From: Paratinospora sagittata
Taxonomy: Eukaryota; Streptophyta; Magnoliopsida; Ranunculales; Menispermaceae
NCBI GenBank assembly: GCA_035771175.1
Contig: CM069598.1
Location: 12,506,539 to 12,570,538, forward strand
Length of the DNA: 64,000 bases
Direction of reading: 5' to 3'
The position numbers were made by a program, and so were the translations under genes. This document shows, piece after piece, positions 22,146-35,060 of the stretch (within the stretch, counting starts at the first letter, position 1; the number at the start of each line of letters is the position of its first letter). Below the pieces are notes generated by a model. That model saw only the letters and a program-made list of their open reading frames with translations. It had not been told where the DNA came from and did not search any database.

Positions 22146-24967
22146 TAGAGAAGAAGAAGACGAAGAAGAACTGAAGAAGAAGAAACTGAACGGCGAAGAG
22201 CTAAAGTTGAAACTGAACGGCGTTTAAAAAGGAGAAGAGGCGGTTGATGTGAAATGACGGGAATGCCCTTTGTTACTTTGTTTGGGATTGGAAAAATGTT
22301 CTAGTGTACTACTATATATGCGTATAATTTTCAAGAAGGAAATGAAGATAAAAATTAATATATATATATAAGATATGGTTTTTTTTTTGTGGGGGTAATT
22401 TTTATATATCTCCGAAATTGTGCTATGATATATATTTAATATGACTTGGGTTGGAGTAACTTATTTTACAAAAATATATATAGGAAGAAACTTTGTTTTG
22501 GAAAATACGTTGTTAATATATACATATCTTAATGAATTATCTTAGCTTAAAATCTAACCATTCCACCATTGAGTTTAAATCATTGTGTAGTAGGATAAAT
22601 TCCAATGATACAACATTAATACTTCACCAATGAACTAACTAAGCAATTAAAGAGAGCTCGACGCTTCAACAAGAAAGAATTAAGGGCTTGTACAAGAGAG
22701 AGTTTGTAATCAAATTGAGAAGAGAAATATACAAATATCAAAGAAAGTTGAAGAAAATGATTTTTATTTAGATAAAATGATAATGTTATTCCTTTGAGTG
22801 TTATCTCTTGGTTCAACAATTTATTATAAATTTATTTATTTATTTATTATTAAAAAATTGAAAAAGAGATCTTTTTTTTATTATTTTTTTCCGAAAACAA
22901 GTGAGGGTAAATTGAGGGAGCTTATGTATGATATTACAATCTACCACATTATATATATCAACAGTTATTCTTAGAAACTCACATCAATTTCACACCCTAA
23001 ATCATCCTAAAAATTTTACCTATCAAATAGAAGATACAAAAGTTCATCCTTACTCAAATAATTCAAACTCATATAGCGTAGATCATTCCCAAGAACACAC
23101 AACATGATAATGTTTTGGCAGAGGTTAGATTGTGAATTTTGCCATGATAATATTATTTGCTTTTACATGATAAAATATTATTATTATTAAAATATGACAT
23201 GATTAAAAGGGTCAGCCTAATCGTTTAGTACGAGTAATAAAAAGATTTAGTATTTAATTTTAAATTCGTTTTTAATTAATCATGAAACATTTTTAAAGAA
23301 TGAATAAACAAGCTAGGTTGCCATGGTTAAAGGTGCATGATTCTGTCCTGATATTTACAAGTAAAAAACCATAAGCATTAATAAATAACCAGTTAATTGT
23401 TATAACAAGAAAAATTCTAGAATGTGATTAAATATATATATATATATATTTCTATTTCCATTCAATCCAAGTAGAATATTAATATATATATATATATAAA
23501 CTCTTTGAAAAAGTACTGATTATAACCCTAATTTCTTCACGAGGAGAGAAAGCCAAGTAATTAAAGCCCTAATTAAGGGAGATGTTGGGGAATTATAGGG
23601 AAAAGGCGTGAACCCACGGTGGAAACCGTAATTCCGGGCTTGTGGACAAAATGATATGCGTAAGACAATGGCGCTCAATACCGCTGTTGTAATGTTAATT
23701 TTACTTGCAATACAAATAAAGACAAGATACGCGACATGGAATTAATTCTTTATGTTTTGGCGACCAACTTTTCTCTTTATTATGACTTTCTTCTCCTTCT
23801 CTAATCATATTTCCTTCCATCGATCATTGGAATGTCCTTAATTTGGTTGTTTCTAGAAACCTAATGTTGGGTGAATCTAGATCTATTTTAGTACTAATAT
23901 TATCTTCAACTTAACTATTTTTCGGCTTAAATATAAAATTTTACTTCGAAAAGTCTCGGTACTAATAATAATAAGATCCCAACTTATATTTTATATGATA
24001 AATTTGCCTATATTTATTTTATAATACACACATATATATATATATTCTGTCTTTTGTTTTTTCCAAGCTCAAATCCTAGACTAATGAATTAATTAAGGCT
24101 ATTTTTTAAAAAAAATTGTTCTTTCTTGTATATTTACTGTTTTGGGTCTTTATTAATTTTTCATTTTTTTTTTTGAATTACCAGTTTTTCCGTACTCAAA
24201 GGTGTCTTCTTTTTCTTTGAGCGAGACTAATCTAGACTTGAGCATAGCAGAGGTATTTAAACTGACCCTCTCAACAGAAACAGATAAATGGGGCACACCC
24301 AGACTTAAACTTAAGATCCAAACCTCAAGCCCACTTATATTTAATTTTTTAACTAACTGAAATACGACGAACAGATCCCAATTGATATTAGATGAATTAA
24401 TGTCAACAGATCATATATAGAAACATCCCTCATTATAGAGTAAAAATGTGATGATGCATCTTTAAATCTTGGAGTAATACAATATTGGATATCTCCATGA
24501 TTCCTAGTTGTTAGAAATATTCAAGAATATTATAAAGTTCACTATTTTAAGCAACTAATTGCATAAATTCAGGAGAAGTTAACATATTTAAGTTGGAATA
24601 AATTAATAAATGCAAATGGGTTGCATTGCTACCCTTTTTGTTTGGGGATGCAAGTGGTATTTAATTATATAATACTCCATTTGTGATGCAAAAGGACATC
24701 AGATCAAACGCTACTACTTAATTAGACATCTTATTTAATCATCTCCATTAGACCCAAAAATAAAAAATAAAAAAAATTGTATGCTCAGCCGGCTCCTTAA
24801 AAAAATCAAAGAAAAAATATATATACACAGACATACATATATAATTAAATATGAATGATTATTTTGTAATTTTTTTTTCTAAATTAACTATGTCTTACAC
24901 GTGAATGATAAAGGCTGAAAGTTAATAAAAAAGAATAAGAGGTGAAAGGGGTTAAAAGTTCTTAAAA

Positions 24968-24998
<31 letters not shown>

Positions 24999-26103
24999 AT
25001 GAAGCTGAAAGTTACTAAAAAAAATAATAAAAAGGAGTTAAAAGTAAAAAATAAAAAGGGTTGAAAATAATAAAAAAGAACAATTCATAAAATAAGTCTT
25101 ATATTTATCAACATTACAAAAAAAAAAAATTAGTACATTTTTATCAAATTACCCATAAATTTATTTTTTATACAAATTTATTTGACAATTTTATATTAAA
25201 AATAGTGAATAATTTAAAAATATATGATAAAAGTAGCATACCCTAAGTAAAAAAAATGTTAACTTGATAAATATAACTATCTAAGGACCACTAGAGCCAG
25301 GTGGGCATGCATGAAGTAATAAGGAGTCCAGATAATCCATGCATGCATGTGGCACGGTGCATGCAGGGGAGGAGCTTGACACCATCCAAGAACTTAGAGC
25401 AAATAAGGCAAACACATGGATATCCATCCAATGGGAAAGCAAAGAATGCGCCATCATATTATAAGGTAGCATGCCAAGCCTATATATATATTATATATGT
25501 GAACATAGACATACCACGAGGAAGGAAGGAAGGTAGGTGATCCCTTTCCTTTCCTGTGTTTTAGTTAAGTGTCTATGTCTTTAATCAATAATTATTAGAT
25601 AAACTTTGAATTTAATCATTATAAAAAAAAAATAACCAAAGTATATATAATTACAGAGTAATTAACTTAAGCTCAAAGTTGGGGTTAATATTTAAAATTC
25701 AAGCTTTCTTGTTTTTACTTAAATGTCCTTGCTGTCTTGGCTTTCATACTGACCTGAGAGTCAAATTACATAAATTTTGTACGTATAATATTTCCTCGAA
25801 AGATAGTTTAATTATTGTACAACTCATCCATACTATTAAAAAAAAAAAAATTTAAAAAAAAAATCTGATTTAGGGGGATAAGTCTTATCTCTAGTTTTTA
25901 TAAATAATATGAACTTGGGCCTTTTGAATTTTGAAGATGTAAAGAGATGTGGACGTGTGTCCACATCCATGGAACAGCTCCACAACAATATTTAGACAAT
26001 GCCATGTGCATGCTATCCTCAAATGCAAATAGTTTGGCCATCTCACGCTCAACAAGGATATATACGAACATTTGAGATAATGAAAATATATAAGAAAAAC
26101 CAA
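22146..26103. other. Intergenic DNA including DUF538 promoter
   Basis: The first 100 bases carry GAAACTGAACGGCG twice (about 22183 and 22209) and a TTTTTAAA box on the minus strand, likely core promoter and leader of the DUF538 gene. Further on lie TA runs (22351, 23430, 23483), an AAAT run at about 24967-25000, and CATGCATG-rich sequence at 25300-25360. I recognise no gene or microRNA. Confidence 0.4.
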
Positions 26104-26331
26104 CCACGTTCGTTGGTAAAGATAACTATCCTTAAGATAAGTTGAGAGACTCGTTATGAGTTTGAGCTCTGCTCTAAATATATTTTAGTTGAGAGAGAAA
26201 AATTTACTAAATGCTCGTCAAACCCCTTAAATTCAAAAAAATTAGTTTTACGACAAAGCGAAATATACCTCCCATGTGTCAAAAAACCAATTAACAAAAA
26301 AAAAGCAAAAAAAAAAAAAAAAGAGAGAAAA
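26104..26331 (+). repeat. SINE-like repeat with A-rich tail (candidate)
   Basis: An A-box-like CGTTGGTAAAGATAACTATC and a B-box-like TATGAGTTTGAGCTCTGCTC about 50 bases later head a roughly 190-base body ending in A-runs at 26297-26331. This resembles tRNA-derived SINEs. The boundaries are approximate. Confidence 0.4.
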
Positions 26332-26658
26332 AAAGAAAATATATAAGAAAAATGCTCTGGGCAAGAAAAGGCTATCCAATGAGATAGTTTCTACATCAAT
26401 TGAAAATATAACGCAAAACTCACACAACTGCGGAAAGCCTTGAGAATAGTCATCTCCTTACTTTTTTATTTTTTCTCTTTCAAAAAAATATATTATATTG
26501 AAGTAGCACCTTTTTTTTGTTAAGGTTACATTATATTTTAATATTCATTTTTGAAATGCATCCTACAAATGAACACATGCATTATACATACTTAAGTATA
26601 ATGCAAGTACAACTACTGAACCACTAAGGCTAATGTGATGCACATAAGTATACAAACA

Positions 26659-27204
26659 AATTAGGGGTGTCGACAGTTCGATTTAGATCGATTTAATGCT
26701 CAAATCTAAATCAAACTAAATATAATCAGTTTTAATTCAGTTTAGCTTAATCAGTTTATTTTGAATTACCAAATCAAATCGAACTGAACCAATTGAATTG
26801 ATCGGTTTGAAGTTTTATATGTACATACATTAAATAAATTAAAATAATTAATTATATATGCATGTATATAAGGTAATTTTAACTTTTTTAATACATATTT
26901 AAAAAACTTAAAAACTATCTTTACTATATAAAGATGATTATATAATTTTTTAATAAAAATAGTTATATCATAAAAGAATCATAGACATTAAAAATAAATA
27001 TTAATAGTTTTAATTTTAGAATCGGTTCGATTCGGTTTAGATCGATTTTCAAAGTCTCAAACCATAATCCAAACCAAACCTATCGGTTTATACTTTTTCT
27101 AAATCTAAACTAAATCGAATTTATTAAAAAACTAAAACAAACTAAACCAAACACATTAGTTCGATTCGGTTTTGCAGTTTGAACCAATTTATTAACACCC
27201 CTAA
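26659..27204. mobile_element. hAT-like MITE with TACAAACA target duplication
   Basis: The ends TTAGGGGTGTCGACAGTTCG and (inward from the right) TTAGGGGTGTTAATAAATTG are inverted copies. The direct repeat TACAAACA flanks both sides (26651-26658 and 27205-27212), with two extra A at the left junction. Subterminal CGGTTCGATTCGGTTT words recur inverted. It is 546 bp and noncoding, with AT-rich middle. The 8-bp duplication and TAGGGGTGT terminus match hAT. Confidence 0.82.
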
Positions 27205-28093
27205 TACAAACAGGTTCACTATAAGAAAAAAGTGTTCTTGCCCCATCACATTTAAGTGATGCAGAGGAGAAAATGAAGAAACAGAAAAAATAAAAATAAA
27301 TAAATAAATTAGAAGAGAAAAATTAGATAAGAAGAGTAGAAGAGAAGAGAATGGAGACGAAGGGACAAGAAATCAATAATTAATAATTTTTCATTCAACT
27401 AAACTACCTTAGCTCTATTACAAACTTTTATTTATAAATATCTAAATTACCTAATTTGATTTATACTAAAATTCTCCTAAATCAAAATCTTACTAAAATA
27501 AGATTTGATTCCCTTTATAACTTGGAAACTAAAATCCTACTTAAGAACACTTTTTTGTAACACTTATTGTTTGTATGTATGGAGTGATCTTTCTCAAATG
27601 ATACCATCTTATTTATTTTTTTTAAGTAGCCTCGGATATATGGCTCCATTGGGCCAGGTCACACTCATCAACTAGTCCCCAGGAGCAAGCTCCAATGAGG
27701 AAAGAGAGTGGCGTCCCCCAATACAACAACATGATTTCAAAAAACTTAATCTTGTGCAAGATCAAAAACACAAAACTGCTTATGCAATTGGATTAATGAT
27801 GTATATTCAATTAATGATTCAATGATGTATATTCATAAGTTGTGCAATGCATGTGAAGTTCTTGCAAAATTTTGAACCAATTAATGATGTATATTCAATT
27901 CAAACCTAGAAAATGAAGAAGCTCATACAACGGTTTGATTGATCATATCAATATGTATTTGTAGAAATGCAAGTTATGGAATCCTTAATTTCTAATTTAT
28001 TTATGCTAGCTAGGTGTAGCTGTAGCTGTTTCCCTTTCTTGTCATGTTGCCGTGGCCTGCTAGCAAAGCAGCCCTTTTAGAGAGGTGGTTCCC
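27205..28093. other. Intergenic DNA with short repeats
   Basis: There is no gene. AATGATGTATATTCA occurs three times within 27790-27900. The part at 27610-27720 (CCATTGGGCCAGGT...ACTAGTCCCCAGGAGCAAGC) resembles 31940-32030 (TGTCCAGGCCAGTT...ACTAATTTTAAATGATGCAAGC) in the same orientation and is probably an old interspersed repeat. Confidence 0.4.
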
Positions 28094-28804
28094 ATAGAAG
28101 TGTTCATAGGTGGTGGGTTGGGTTGTGCTTAAAATCTAACTTAATCTAAATAGTTCAAGTTGATAAATTTAAAATCTAATTCAACTTAATCTATCTTCCA
28201 ACCTAACCCAACCTAAACAGTATGGATTCAGTTTGGATTAGGTCGGTTTGATTGAGTTAGAATTAAGCTTCATATTTAACATATAATTTATTGATATAAG
28301 AACTTTAGTTATTCATTTATCGTTTAGATTTGTTAATAAATTTTTTTATCTATTATTTTGCAATGAATAGTCTGTTACTATTACATATTAGTAGATAGTA
28401 TTAAAAATTTATAAAATTGTAACGCATTAATTGAGATTATATATATTGATAGTATAGTAACCCTATGATATATATATATATATATATATATATACCGTAA
28501 TATATATATTTATAAATATATATATTACGGTATAAACTAAATTAGATAGTATTGGATAAGAATAATAAGATATATATAAATCTTAAAAAAATAAAGTCTA
28601 AAGGGATATTTTAGAGTTTTAACACTTATTTCGGTTCGAATCAGTTTAATTGAGATTTTAGGGGCTCCATCCGTGACTAAATTCAAACTGATCGGGTTAG
28701 ATATTTTAAAACCTAACCCAATTCAAACAACTTATTTAACCTAATCTAAACTAACCAAAAGGCTCAATTTGGTTGGTCGGCTGGGTGGGATTGATGAAGT
28801 CCTC
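28094..28804. mobile_element. Nonautonomous hAT-like element, copy B
   Basis: It is related to copy A at 6583-7260 and in the same orientation: both begin with GGTTGGGTTG-like words, hold GACT/CAAACTGA-CGG and end AAAAGG...GG..GG.TTGATGAA. The flanks TGGTTCCC (28086-28093) and TGGTTCCA (28805-28812) match at 7 of 8 bases, suggesting an 8-bp target duplication. It has a TA microsatellite near 28469-28510 and no coding region. Confidence 0.6.
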
Positions 28805-28812
28805 TGGTTCCA

Positions 28813-29216
28813 CCTGAAGAAGGTGAGACTTTTTCTCGATCTCTGGGCTTATGGACAGAATCCAAGAACGGAAATACCATGGGCTGAACAAAGATTGACA
28901 GAACTCTATCTACCTGCTAGAAACTCCACAACTATATAGAGCTCTTGTTTTTTGAAAGAAACTATAGAGCCCTTAATTAATTTACACATCAAACATCGTT
29001 GGTTTTTTATTTTTCTTAGCTACTAATAAGACGTGAAGCATTAGATAAGTAGTCAACAGAAATTGCTACAAGAAAATTGGGTTTTGTAATAGAAACAGAA
29101 TATACAAATAATAAATCTTTAACAGAGGAAACCTTTGAGTAAAAATTACGGAACATCTACTGTGATAATAAAAGATTGCAAATAAGGGAAATGGAAGATT
29201 TTAATTATTAACTTGA
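28813..29216. other. Short intergenic stretch, 3' of the Yos1-like gene
   Basis: I see nothing coding. The last 70 bases are probably the 3' UTR of the minus-strand gene that ends at 29217. Confidence 0.4.
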
Positions 29217-29453
29217 TCAACCGGACACCAATTTGATGGCAATGGTGATGGTATTGAGAGCTATAAGGGGAAGTCTCAAGTACTGGGTTGCGTAGATGAG
29301 TCCCATGGCTTGCCCTTTCAATGACTTCTTCTTTCCTCCTTCTGAGATTTCTGAAACGCCCCACCCTTTCGGAGCAAGAAACCGATCTTCGTTCAGTATT
29401 GCCAATGCGTTCACTAGAAGAAGAAAACCTTCGAAGAGTGTCCACAGCCCCAT
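29217..29453 (-). CDS. Yos1/IER3IP1-like ER-Golgi transport protein, 78 aa
   Basis: This is a complete single-exon gene. The product begins MGLWTLFEGFLLLVNALAIL and ends ITIAIKLVSG, with the conserved LNEDRFLAPKGWG after the first hydrophobic helix (residues 1-20) and QAMGLIYATQYLRLPLIALN near the second (about 55-76). Length and both ends match the Yos1-like family (yeast Yos1p, human IER3IP1). In yeast Yos1p acts with Yip1p and Yif1p in vesicle transport from ER to Golgi; the plant role is inferred. A basic GKKKSLKG patch sits between the helices. The start is the only Met that gives the family N-terminus. The other frames over this stretch are shadows. Confidence 0.93.
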   Translation of the reverse strand: MGLWTLFEGFLLLVNALAILNEDRFLAPKGWGVSEISEGGKKKSLKGQAMGLIYATQYLRLPLIALNTITIAIKLVSG

Positions 29454-30469
29454 TAATTTCTTTCTTCTTCCTCTTCTATAAATTAATTAATCTCAGCAAA
29501 CTACTGAATTACATGATTTATTACTATTTTTAATTGGCCACAAGGACAACAGGTGGCGGTGATTCTGATGGTCTAGATCCACAATTTAGTGTATATATCC
29601 TAAGATATCAATCTCCTTGGGTCAAATGCGGATTTTAGGCAGCCATTGCACTCCTAATTAGTCACTGTCAATGACACAGCCAGCACCATATAATATTTGA
29701 GGCCTGAACCAAAAAATATTTGTATAAAAGCTTTTGGACGTTTGGTAGTAAAAATGTTAAACAAATTTAAATTTATGAATAAAGTGTAATATTGGAAATA
29801 AGTTAAAGAGAATTGTCCTTAGTTAACCTAGAGCCGGGTTCCTACTGAAGGGTATCGGCTTCTTCTATTTCAGTGCTAGCATCTTATGTCCTTGTAAAAT
29901 TAACATTAAAAAAAAATAAAAAAAAATAAAAAAATAACCTAGGAGCCAGGAAAAAAAATGTAATAGAGTAAGATCATGCTTAATTTTAAGGTAGAAAAAT
30001 GGGTTAAGTTTTGGGCTTATACCCATTGACCATTATCTCAATAGGCTCAATAAAAATGTGGGCTTCCAAGTAACTCCTCCATTGTTGACTTCATATACGT
30101 CGGCCCATAACATGGGCTTCAAAGTAATACCTGCAGAGAAGTCTTGAGGATGTTCCTGATGACTGTCTTCAGTATGGAAGTTACACCACCCATATACATG
30201 CATATATTTCCAGTTATAATTATGGTTTGTTCTAAATGTAGATAATTCTTTTTTCTAAATGAGGTTCTAGTAATTCAAATGCTATAAACTATATCTCTAA
30301 GAATATTAATTTAGTAGGGTGTAAAAACTAATGTGTACAATATATTGATGAGTAGTACTACATTGACATTTTTAATTAACATCAATAGAAACATCACTTT
30401 TAATACATAATTAAATTATCTTGAATCATATGTAAGTGTACGATTCGATACAATTTAATAGCTAGTGGA
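29454..30469. other. Promoter side of the Yos1-like gene and intergenic DNA
   Basis: A CT-rich leader (TTTCTTCTTCCTCTTC) adjoins the start codon on the upstream side. Beyond that I see no gene. Confidence 0.4.
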
Positions 30470-30760
30470 GTGATGACCAATGGCTATTAGCTCACTCACT
30501 TAGGCATCTTAATCTATCCTTTTTATATAAGGTGAGGGTTCAAATCTTTTGAACCTCATATGAGATGGTCAGTCGTTGTGGTCGTATTGAGGCTTAATTG
30601 TGGTCTTATTGGCATTGTTGCAGGCATTTGTATTCTTTGTAATGATAGTTAGGGCTGCATGCTCTTTTCTTTGATCTATTGATCTTGAATTACTTTGTTT
30701 GTATGTTATCTTAACTAACAAATACTATCTATTGAAAAATAAATAAAAAATTAATGAATT
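30470..30760 (+). repeat. tRNA-derived SINE (candidate)
   Basis: The A box ATGGCTATTAGCTCAC at about 30480 and a strong B box GGGTTCAAATC at about 30536-30546 are spaced as in tRNA-derived promoters. A roughly 190-base GT-rich body follows, ending in GAAAAATAAATAAAAAA near 30740. There is no clear target duplication. Confidence 0.55.
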
Positions 30761-30819
30761 GATGAAAAATAACTTTTATCAATATTGTTGAATGATAAAT
30801 AAGCCAATCCCTAAAAAGG

Positions 30820-31285
30820 TGCAGGCCCATGCTGAGGCCTAAGCGCAAGCCCAAGGCAGGAAAAACTCAAAAAATAAAGCGCTCGTCACCCCGGACTTCC
30901 AAGGTGACCTGGCGAGGTGCCTACATCAACGAACGTCATAGACCAATGCCATTAGAGCGCACCACGTACTCCCCGAGACCACTCCTCCACCCGTCTCCCT
31001 CAGTAGGGACCAAACCCTCCATTATAAATATGTTTGCACTATTCACTAAAAGGGTAAGAGAATTTTTTTTACTTTTGAGTTTTATGCAAGCATTACACTC
31101 GCTTTTGGCTCTAATTTAAGCACCAAAAGGTCTTAAGCTGACACCACACCAATGCCCTTACCATCAGCCTTTGTCTCCTTTGCAAGGTCTGGAAGGAAAG
31201 GTCACGAGTCAGGTCGGTTGGATCCTTCCGATCTCCTTTGCAAGGTTGACGTAGCTAAAGCTTAGTTTCAGCTTCTTATGTGGTT
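30820..31285 (+). mobile_element. Degraded LTR fragment of a retrotransposon
   Basis: The GC-rich block contains CCTCCATTATAAATATG, a TATA box in LTR context, then CTCTAATTTAAGCACC, a CACCACACCAATGCCC block and a TTTGTCTCCTTTGCAAGG that occurs twice (31165, 31230). Many plant Ty3 LTRs have this order. No partner LTR or coding region adjoins it. The frame at 30829-31119 is probably not a gene. Confidence 0.5.
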
Positions 31286-33327
31286 AGTGCTTCTCCCCTC
31301 TCTCCTTATTTTATTCTCAGTTCAGTTATGTTTATTATAAATTTTGGTGGTGGACAAATCTTGCTTCAACAAATATGTTCATTAGAAATGTCAATCAAGT
31401 ATTTTTTCTATACTTTATATGCATGATTAATTAAAGACAAGTTATTGCCTATTTTCAATATATATATATATATATACATGACCTGTTAATTAATTAACCT
31501 TGTGCTTGTTAAGTCTCTATCTGACTGGTAAACTCTAGTTTCTGTAATGATATTTGTTGGTATGATACTGATCACACTGTTCCTTGAAGGACAGAGAAAT
31601 GAGAGCATTTAATTAAAGCTGCATCTTTGGGATCATTCGAATTGTGGTTGCAGGGAAGTTCATAGAAAAACCTGACAATGGCGACCCACCACAAGGACAC
31701 AAGAAGAAGAAGTTATAGGAATTAGCAAACCATGTCTCACCTAAAATGGTAACGCATGAGACAGCAATAAGTACTGTGTAACTAACACCCAGCATTTTCT
31801 TAGTTCACAATATATATATATATAGTGAAATTAAGAAGATAAGGGTATGATACTGCTTCTACCCTCTCTGTTTCCTTTTAATAACATGCACCTAAGTTAC
31901 AGTTTTATTTGAATTATTATTATTACTTTTTTGAGACCTAAATGTCCAGGCCAGTTTATGCGTATCCGACTAATTTTAAATGATGCAAGCTCCTAACCAA
32001 CAAAAGAGAACCCTTGAAACTACGGGGAAAATCTCTATTTGAATTATTATAAAAGGGTAGTTGGCTTAGCCACCAAAACTTCCCCCAAAATGCATGCTAT
32101 GAACTTTATCCTCGTATTCATCTATTTTTAATTGCCTCTTACACCACTATCCTTCTTGACTAACCAATGAGGTGCTCTGGTCACTTTCTTCCCCCACCCT
32201 TTACTGTGGATCTAGACCTTTGATCTTGGAAGAGGATGGGGGCGAAACAAAAATATATAACATAACATAATTATAAAAAATTTTCTAAAATAATTAGGGG
32301 GAAAGGGACAAATAATAATAATCTATCAATTTTTTTATATAATATAATATAGTTATAAATAACTTCTTTCTATTGGGTGAAGGCCCCGTAAGTATGATCA
32401 GAGTAATAGTTTTATATCATATATCAATAAATTCATTACATCAACTTATTAGTACTAACACCTTTTAGATTAAAGGTCATATTTGATCCGTGATTATGTG
32501 GGATAATGTAATTAGTACTATGATTTAGAATTTAATCTTACAAAACTTAATAAACAATGACACGTTAATACAAATTGGTGGTCAAACTATTATGAACTTC
32601 TTATTAGATAATTTGATGATGTCAGTGTCAGAGTGGGTAGATCCCTAATCCCTTGCTGCTTGCTAAAGATGAGAGCGCCGTTGAAATATTTTTTTATTGA
32701 TATTTTTTCATTGATTTTGATAATAAGAGGAGGAGACGAATGAAATGTGAACGGAGAAGCTAGAAGGAGGGGAAAAGAAATGATGGCGAAAGAGAAAGAA
32801 AATGGGAAAGAGGGTGTGGGATCCAATCCATCTACTAATCTCCATCTTTCCATCATGAGACAAACAAACACAACTCCCTAACACCATTGCTTTCCCTTTC
32901 TCGGGTCAATGCCCTCCAGAGCTCTCTAATTATATTATTTTTTACCTAGTTTTTATTAGGTAAGCATGATGTTATCAGATGTAACTAATATTATCACCAT
33001 TTTGTCATCAACGTGGCAATCATATATGTATGATCTGGACTCCAAAGTTGATGATATATATGTTGAATGCTAGTGTGAACAAGTGGACAAAAATTAATTT
33101 AGCCCATTCTCATTAAATTATATATTAAATTTTGATTCAAATATCTCAATAGGATTTTAAATCATGTCAATTTAAGTACATTAATTCAAACATGTTTAGT
33201 AAATAACAATAGACCTAAGTAATTTTAAAAAGCCAAATGTACTTGTAAACGTTTTGTCAATTAATTAACTAAAAAATGCATCTATAAATACAATTACACA
33301 TTAATTATGTAATTGTTAATTAACAAT
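31286..33327. other. Intergenic DNA
   Basis: I recognise no gene. At 31640-31720 a short open stretch on the plus strand follows a TTGCAG acceptor-like site and ends GHKKKKL and stop; the opposite strand is also open. Neither resembles a family I know. An interspersed-repeat relic lies at 31940-32030. Confidence 0.35.
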
Positions 33328-33588
33328 CACTGGCTTAAGTAGTTGTGTTATCTTCCTACCACAAATAAAGTCAAGTATAAAGCCAAGTTCGAGTCTCTTT
33401 AACCTCAAAAGAAGTAAGGGTTAGATTGTATAGCTTTAATAAGTTTTGTTGTTACTTTGGGTCTTTGTTCCCCCTTTATTTGTGGTTGGGGTTGTTCACA
33501 TTGTTTTGTTTCTTTATACCTTGAGTCTCGAGTCTTTGAAAGTGTAGAGTCTAATATAAATATAATGGAATGATAAAAAAAAAAAAAA
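33328..33588 (+). repeat. tRNA-derived SINE with poly(A) tail (candidate)
   Basis: The A box TGGCTTAAGTAGTTGTG (33331) and B box AAGTTCGAGTCTC (33385) are well spaced. The body is T/G-rich, ending ATGATAAAAAAAAAAAAAA at 33588. AATTAA-type words adjoin both ends, but the low complexity prevents calling a target duplication. Confidence 0.58.
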
Positions 33589-34849
33589 TACTAATTAACT
33601 AATTAATCACTAATAATAATTTGCTTCACCCAACAACTATATTTTATAGAATTTGAATCTATAATGAATTTCTCTTTTTATCATTTATTTAAAGCTAAAA
33701 TAGGCATTATGATGTAGTAATACGTACATAAAAGTTAGACTTGTGATATAATTGAGTTTATTTTCTAAAAAACCAAGGTGCTTTCCAATATTATTTTATA
33801 TTGAAAAACCCCAACTTAAATTATTACAGTAATTTACATAGTGATTTTTTTTTATTACCGAAATTTTGGCATCTGATGGTGTCCGCTTTTTCCTTCTAAA
33901 AAAGATTATTCCATTGAACTTCGAGATTCTACATGAACGGAACGTCCCTTATAACTATAATTTTGTCGAATAAAGTGGTTGAAATGTGGCCACAAGGGCA
34001 ATGGGTTCACCCATGTAGAGATTTAAAAATCACTTTCTATCAAGAAGTTTCGAGTAAACCTAGTACAACAAGTTGATTAAATAAGGAATTAAGATAAGAA
34101 AAGATTCACTGTCTTTATAAAGCATTAAAAGGACAAATTAAAGATCGCCTTCACCTTTAAGCCATGTCTCAAATATTGTAAGATTCCTAGAAGGAATTTG
34201 GGACCCAATTAATTTCCATAGGACTCTTACTGATCAAGTGATCTACCAAACTTAATATCAATATTAAATTCTTATAGCAAATGATTGAGACTCTTAATTA
34301 ATAACAATATATATTGGAAATTAGAAGACTTGATTTAGTACTGTGTGTGGATATAGCTGAACAAAGCTGGATATAACGTATGTGTATGATGAGCTTTTTA
34401 AACTCTTAATTCGATCAAAAGTAATTAAAAGAGAGGTGGGCAGGTGGGGAACATGCAAACTCAGAATCCAAATGCTGCAATGGGAGCAATTGGGTTCAAC
34501 GACACGAAGCACTGGGTATTGGAGACTTGGACTTAACCATTTTTTATTATTAATTATGACCAAAGGTTGGATAAGCCTTATTGGTGGATAAGGCTTCAAA
34601 ACTTCACTGGTTCGTTCAACGTTCTACACTCTCATGATCATGCCCCAATTGATCAACCAAACTCATATTTGTTTCTTCAGTCGTAATTGGCTTCTCATCT
34701 AAAAACAAGTGTAGCATACGTATGCTATACTCCTAACATGTTGTTCAATGTATCATGGCTACTACTTTATATATGCATATCACCTGGATCGCATCACAGC
34801 TAGAATGACCAAAGATATTAATGTTAAAAACGATTAAACTCAAAAGTTA
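33589..34849. other. AT-rich intergenic DNA
   Basis: There is no recognisable gene. Open frames on both strands near 34320-34600 overlap each other and show no known motif. Confidence 0.35.
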
Positions 34850-35060
34850 TAGGTATCAAATAAGAGTTTAAGAATGCATGTCAAGCTATCAACAACATTC
34901 TCCTTTACTGCAACCTCATCCTTCACTTGAAGAGACAAAAGAACGAAATTTGAACTCAAGACCTCTTGTAAAATCAAAATTCTGATGCTATGTTAGAAAC
35001 CACTCAATCTAAAAGCTATAGCAATCAAATAAGAACCCAACAGTGCATATAAAATTATCA
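34850..35060 (-). repeat. tRNA-like repeat, inverted copy
   Basis: On the minus strand this reads AGTGGTTTCTAACATAGCAT and later ACAAGAGGTCTTGAGTTCAA, closely like the plus-strand copy at 36165-36300 (GGTGGTTTCTAATATGATAT, CTAGAGGTTTTGAGTTCAAG). The GAGTTCAAAT core looks like a pol III B box. It is probably a SINE or a noncoding retroelement end. Confidence 0.5.

Noticed and set aside
25301..25540. CATGCATG-rich block considered as a microRNA precursor
   Set aside because: No known miRNA sequence matches, and no long imperfect hairpin with a miRNA-like arm is apparent by eye.
30829..31119. Basic 96-codon frame as a gene
   Set aside because: The sequence is better explained as an LTR fragment with a TATA box inside the frame.
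31613..31795. 60-codon minus-strand frame with a hydrophobic start, and an opposing short plus-strand exon-like stretch
   Set aside because: Both strands are open over a short distance and neither resembles a known family.
32590..32871. 93-codon minus-strand frame
   Set aside because: It is Ser/Phe/Pro low complexity derived from a GA-rich tract, with no motif.
34321..34599. Overlapping open frames on both strands
   Set aside because: Mutual shadows without any recognisable domain.
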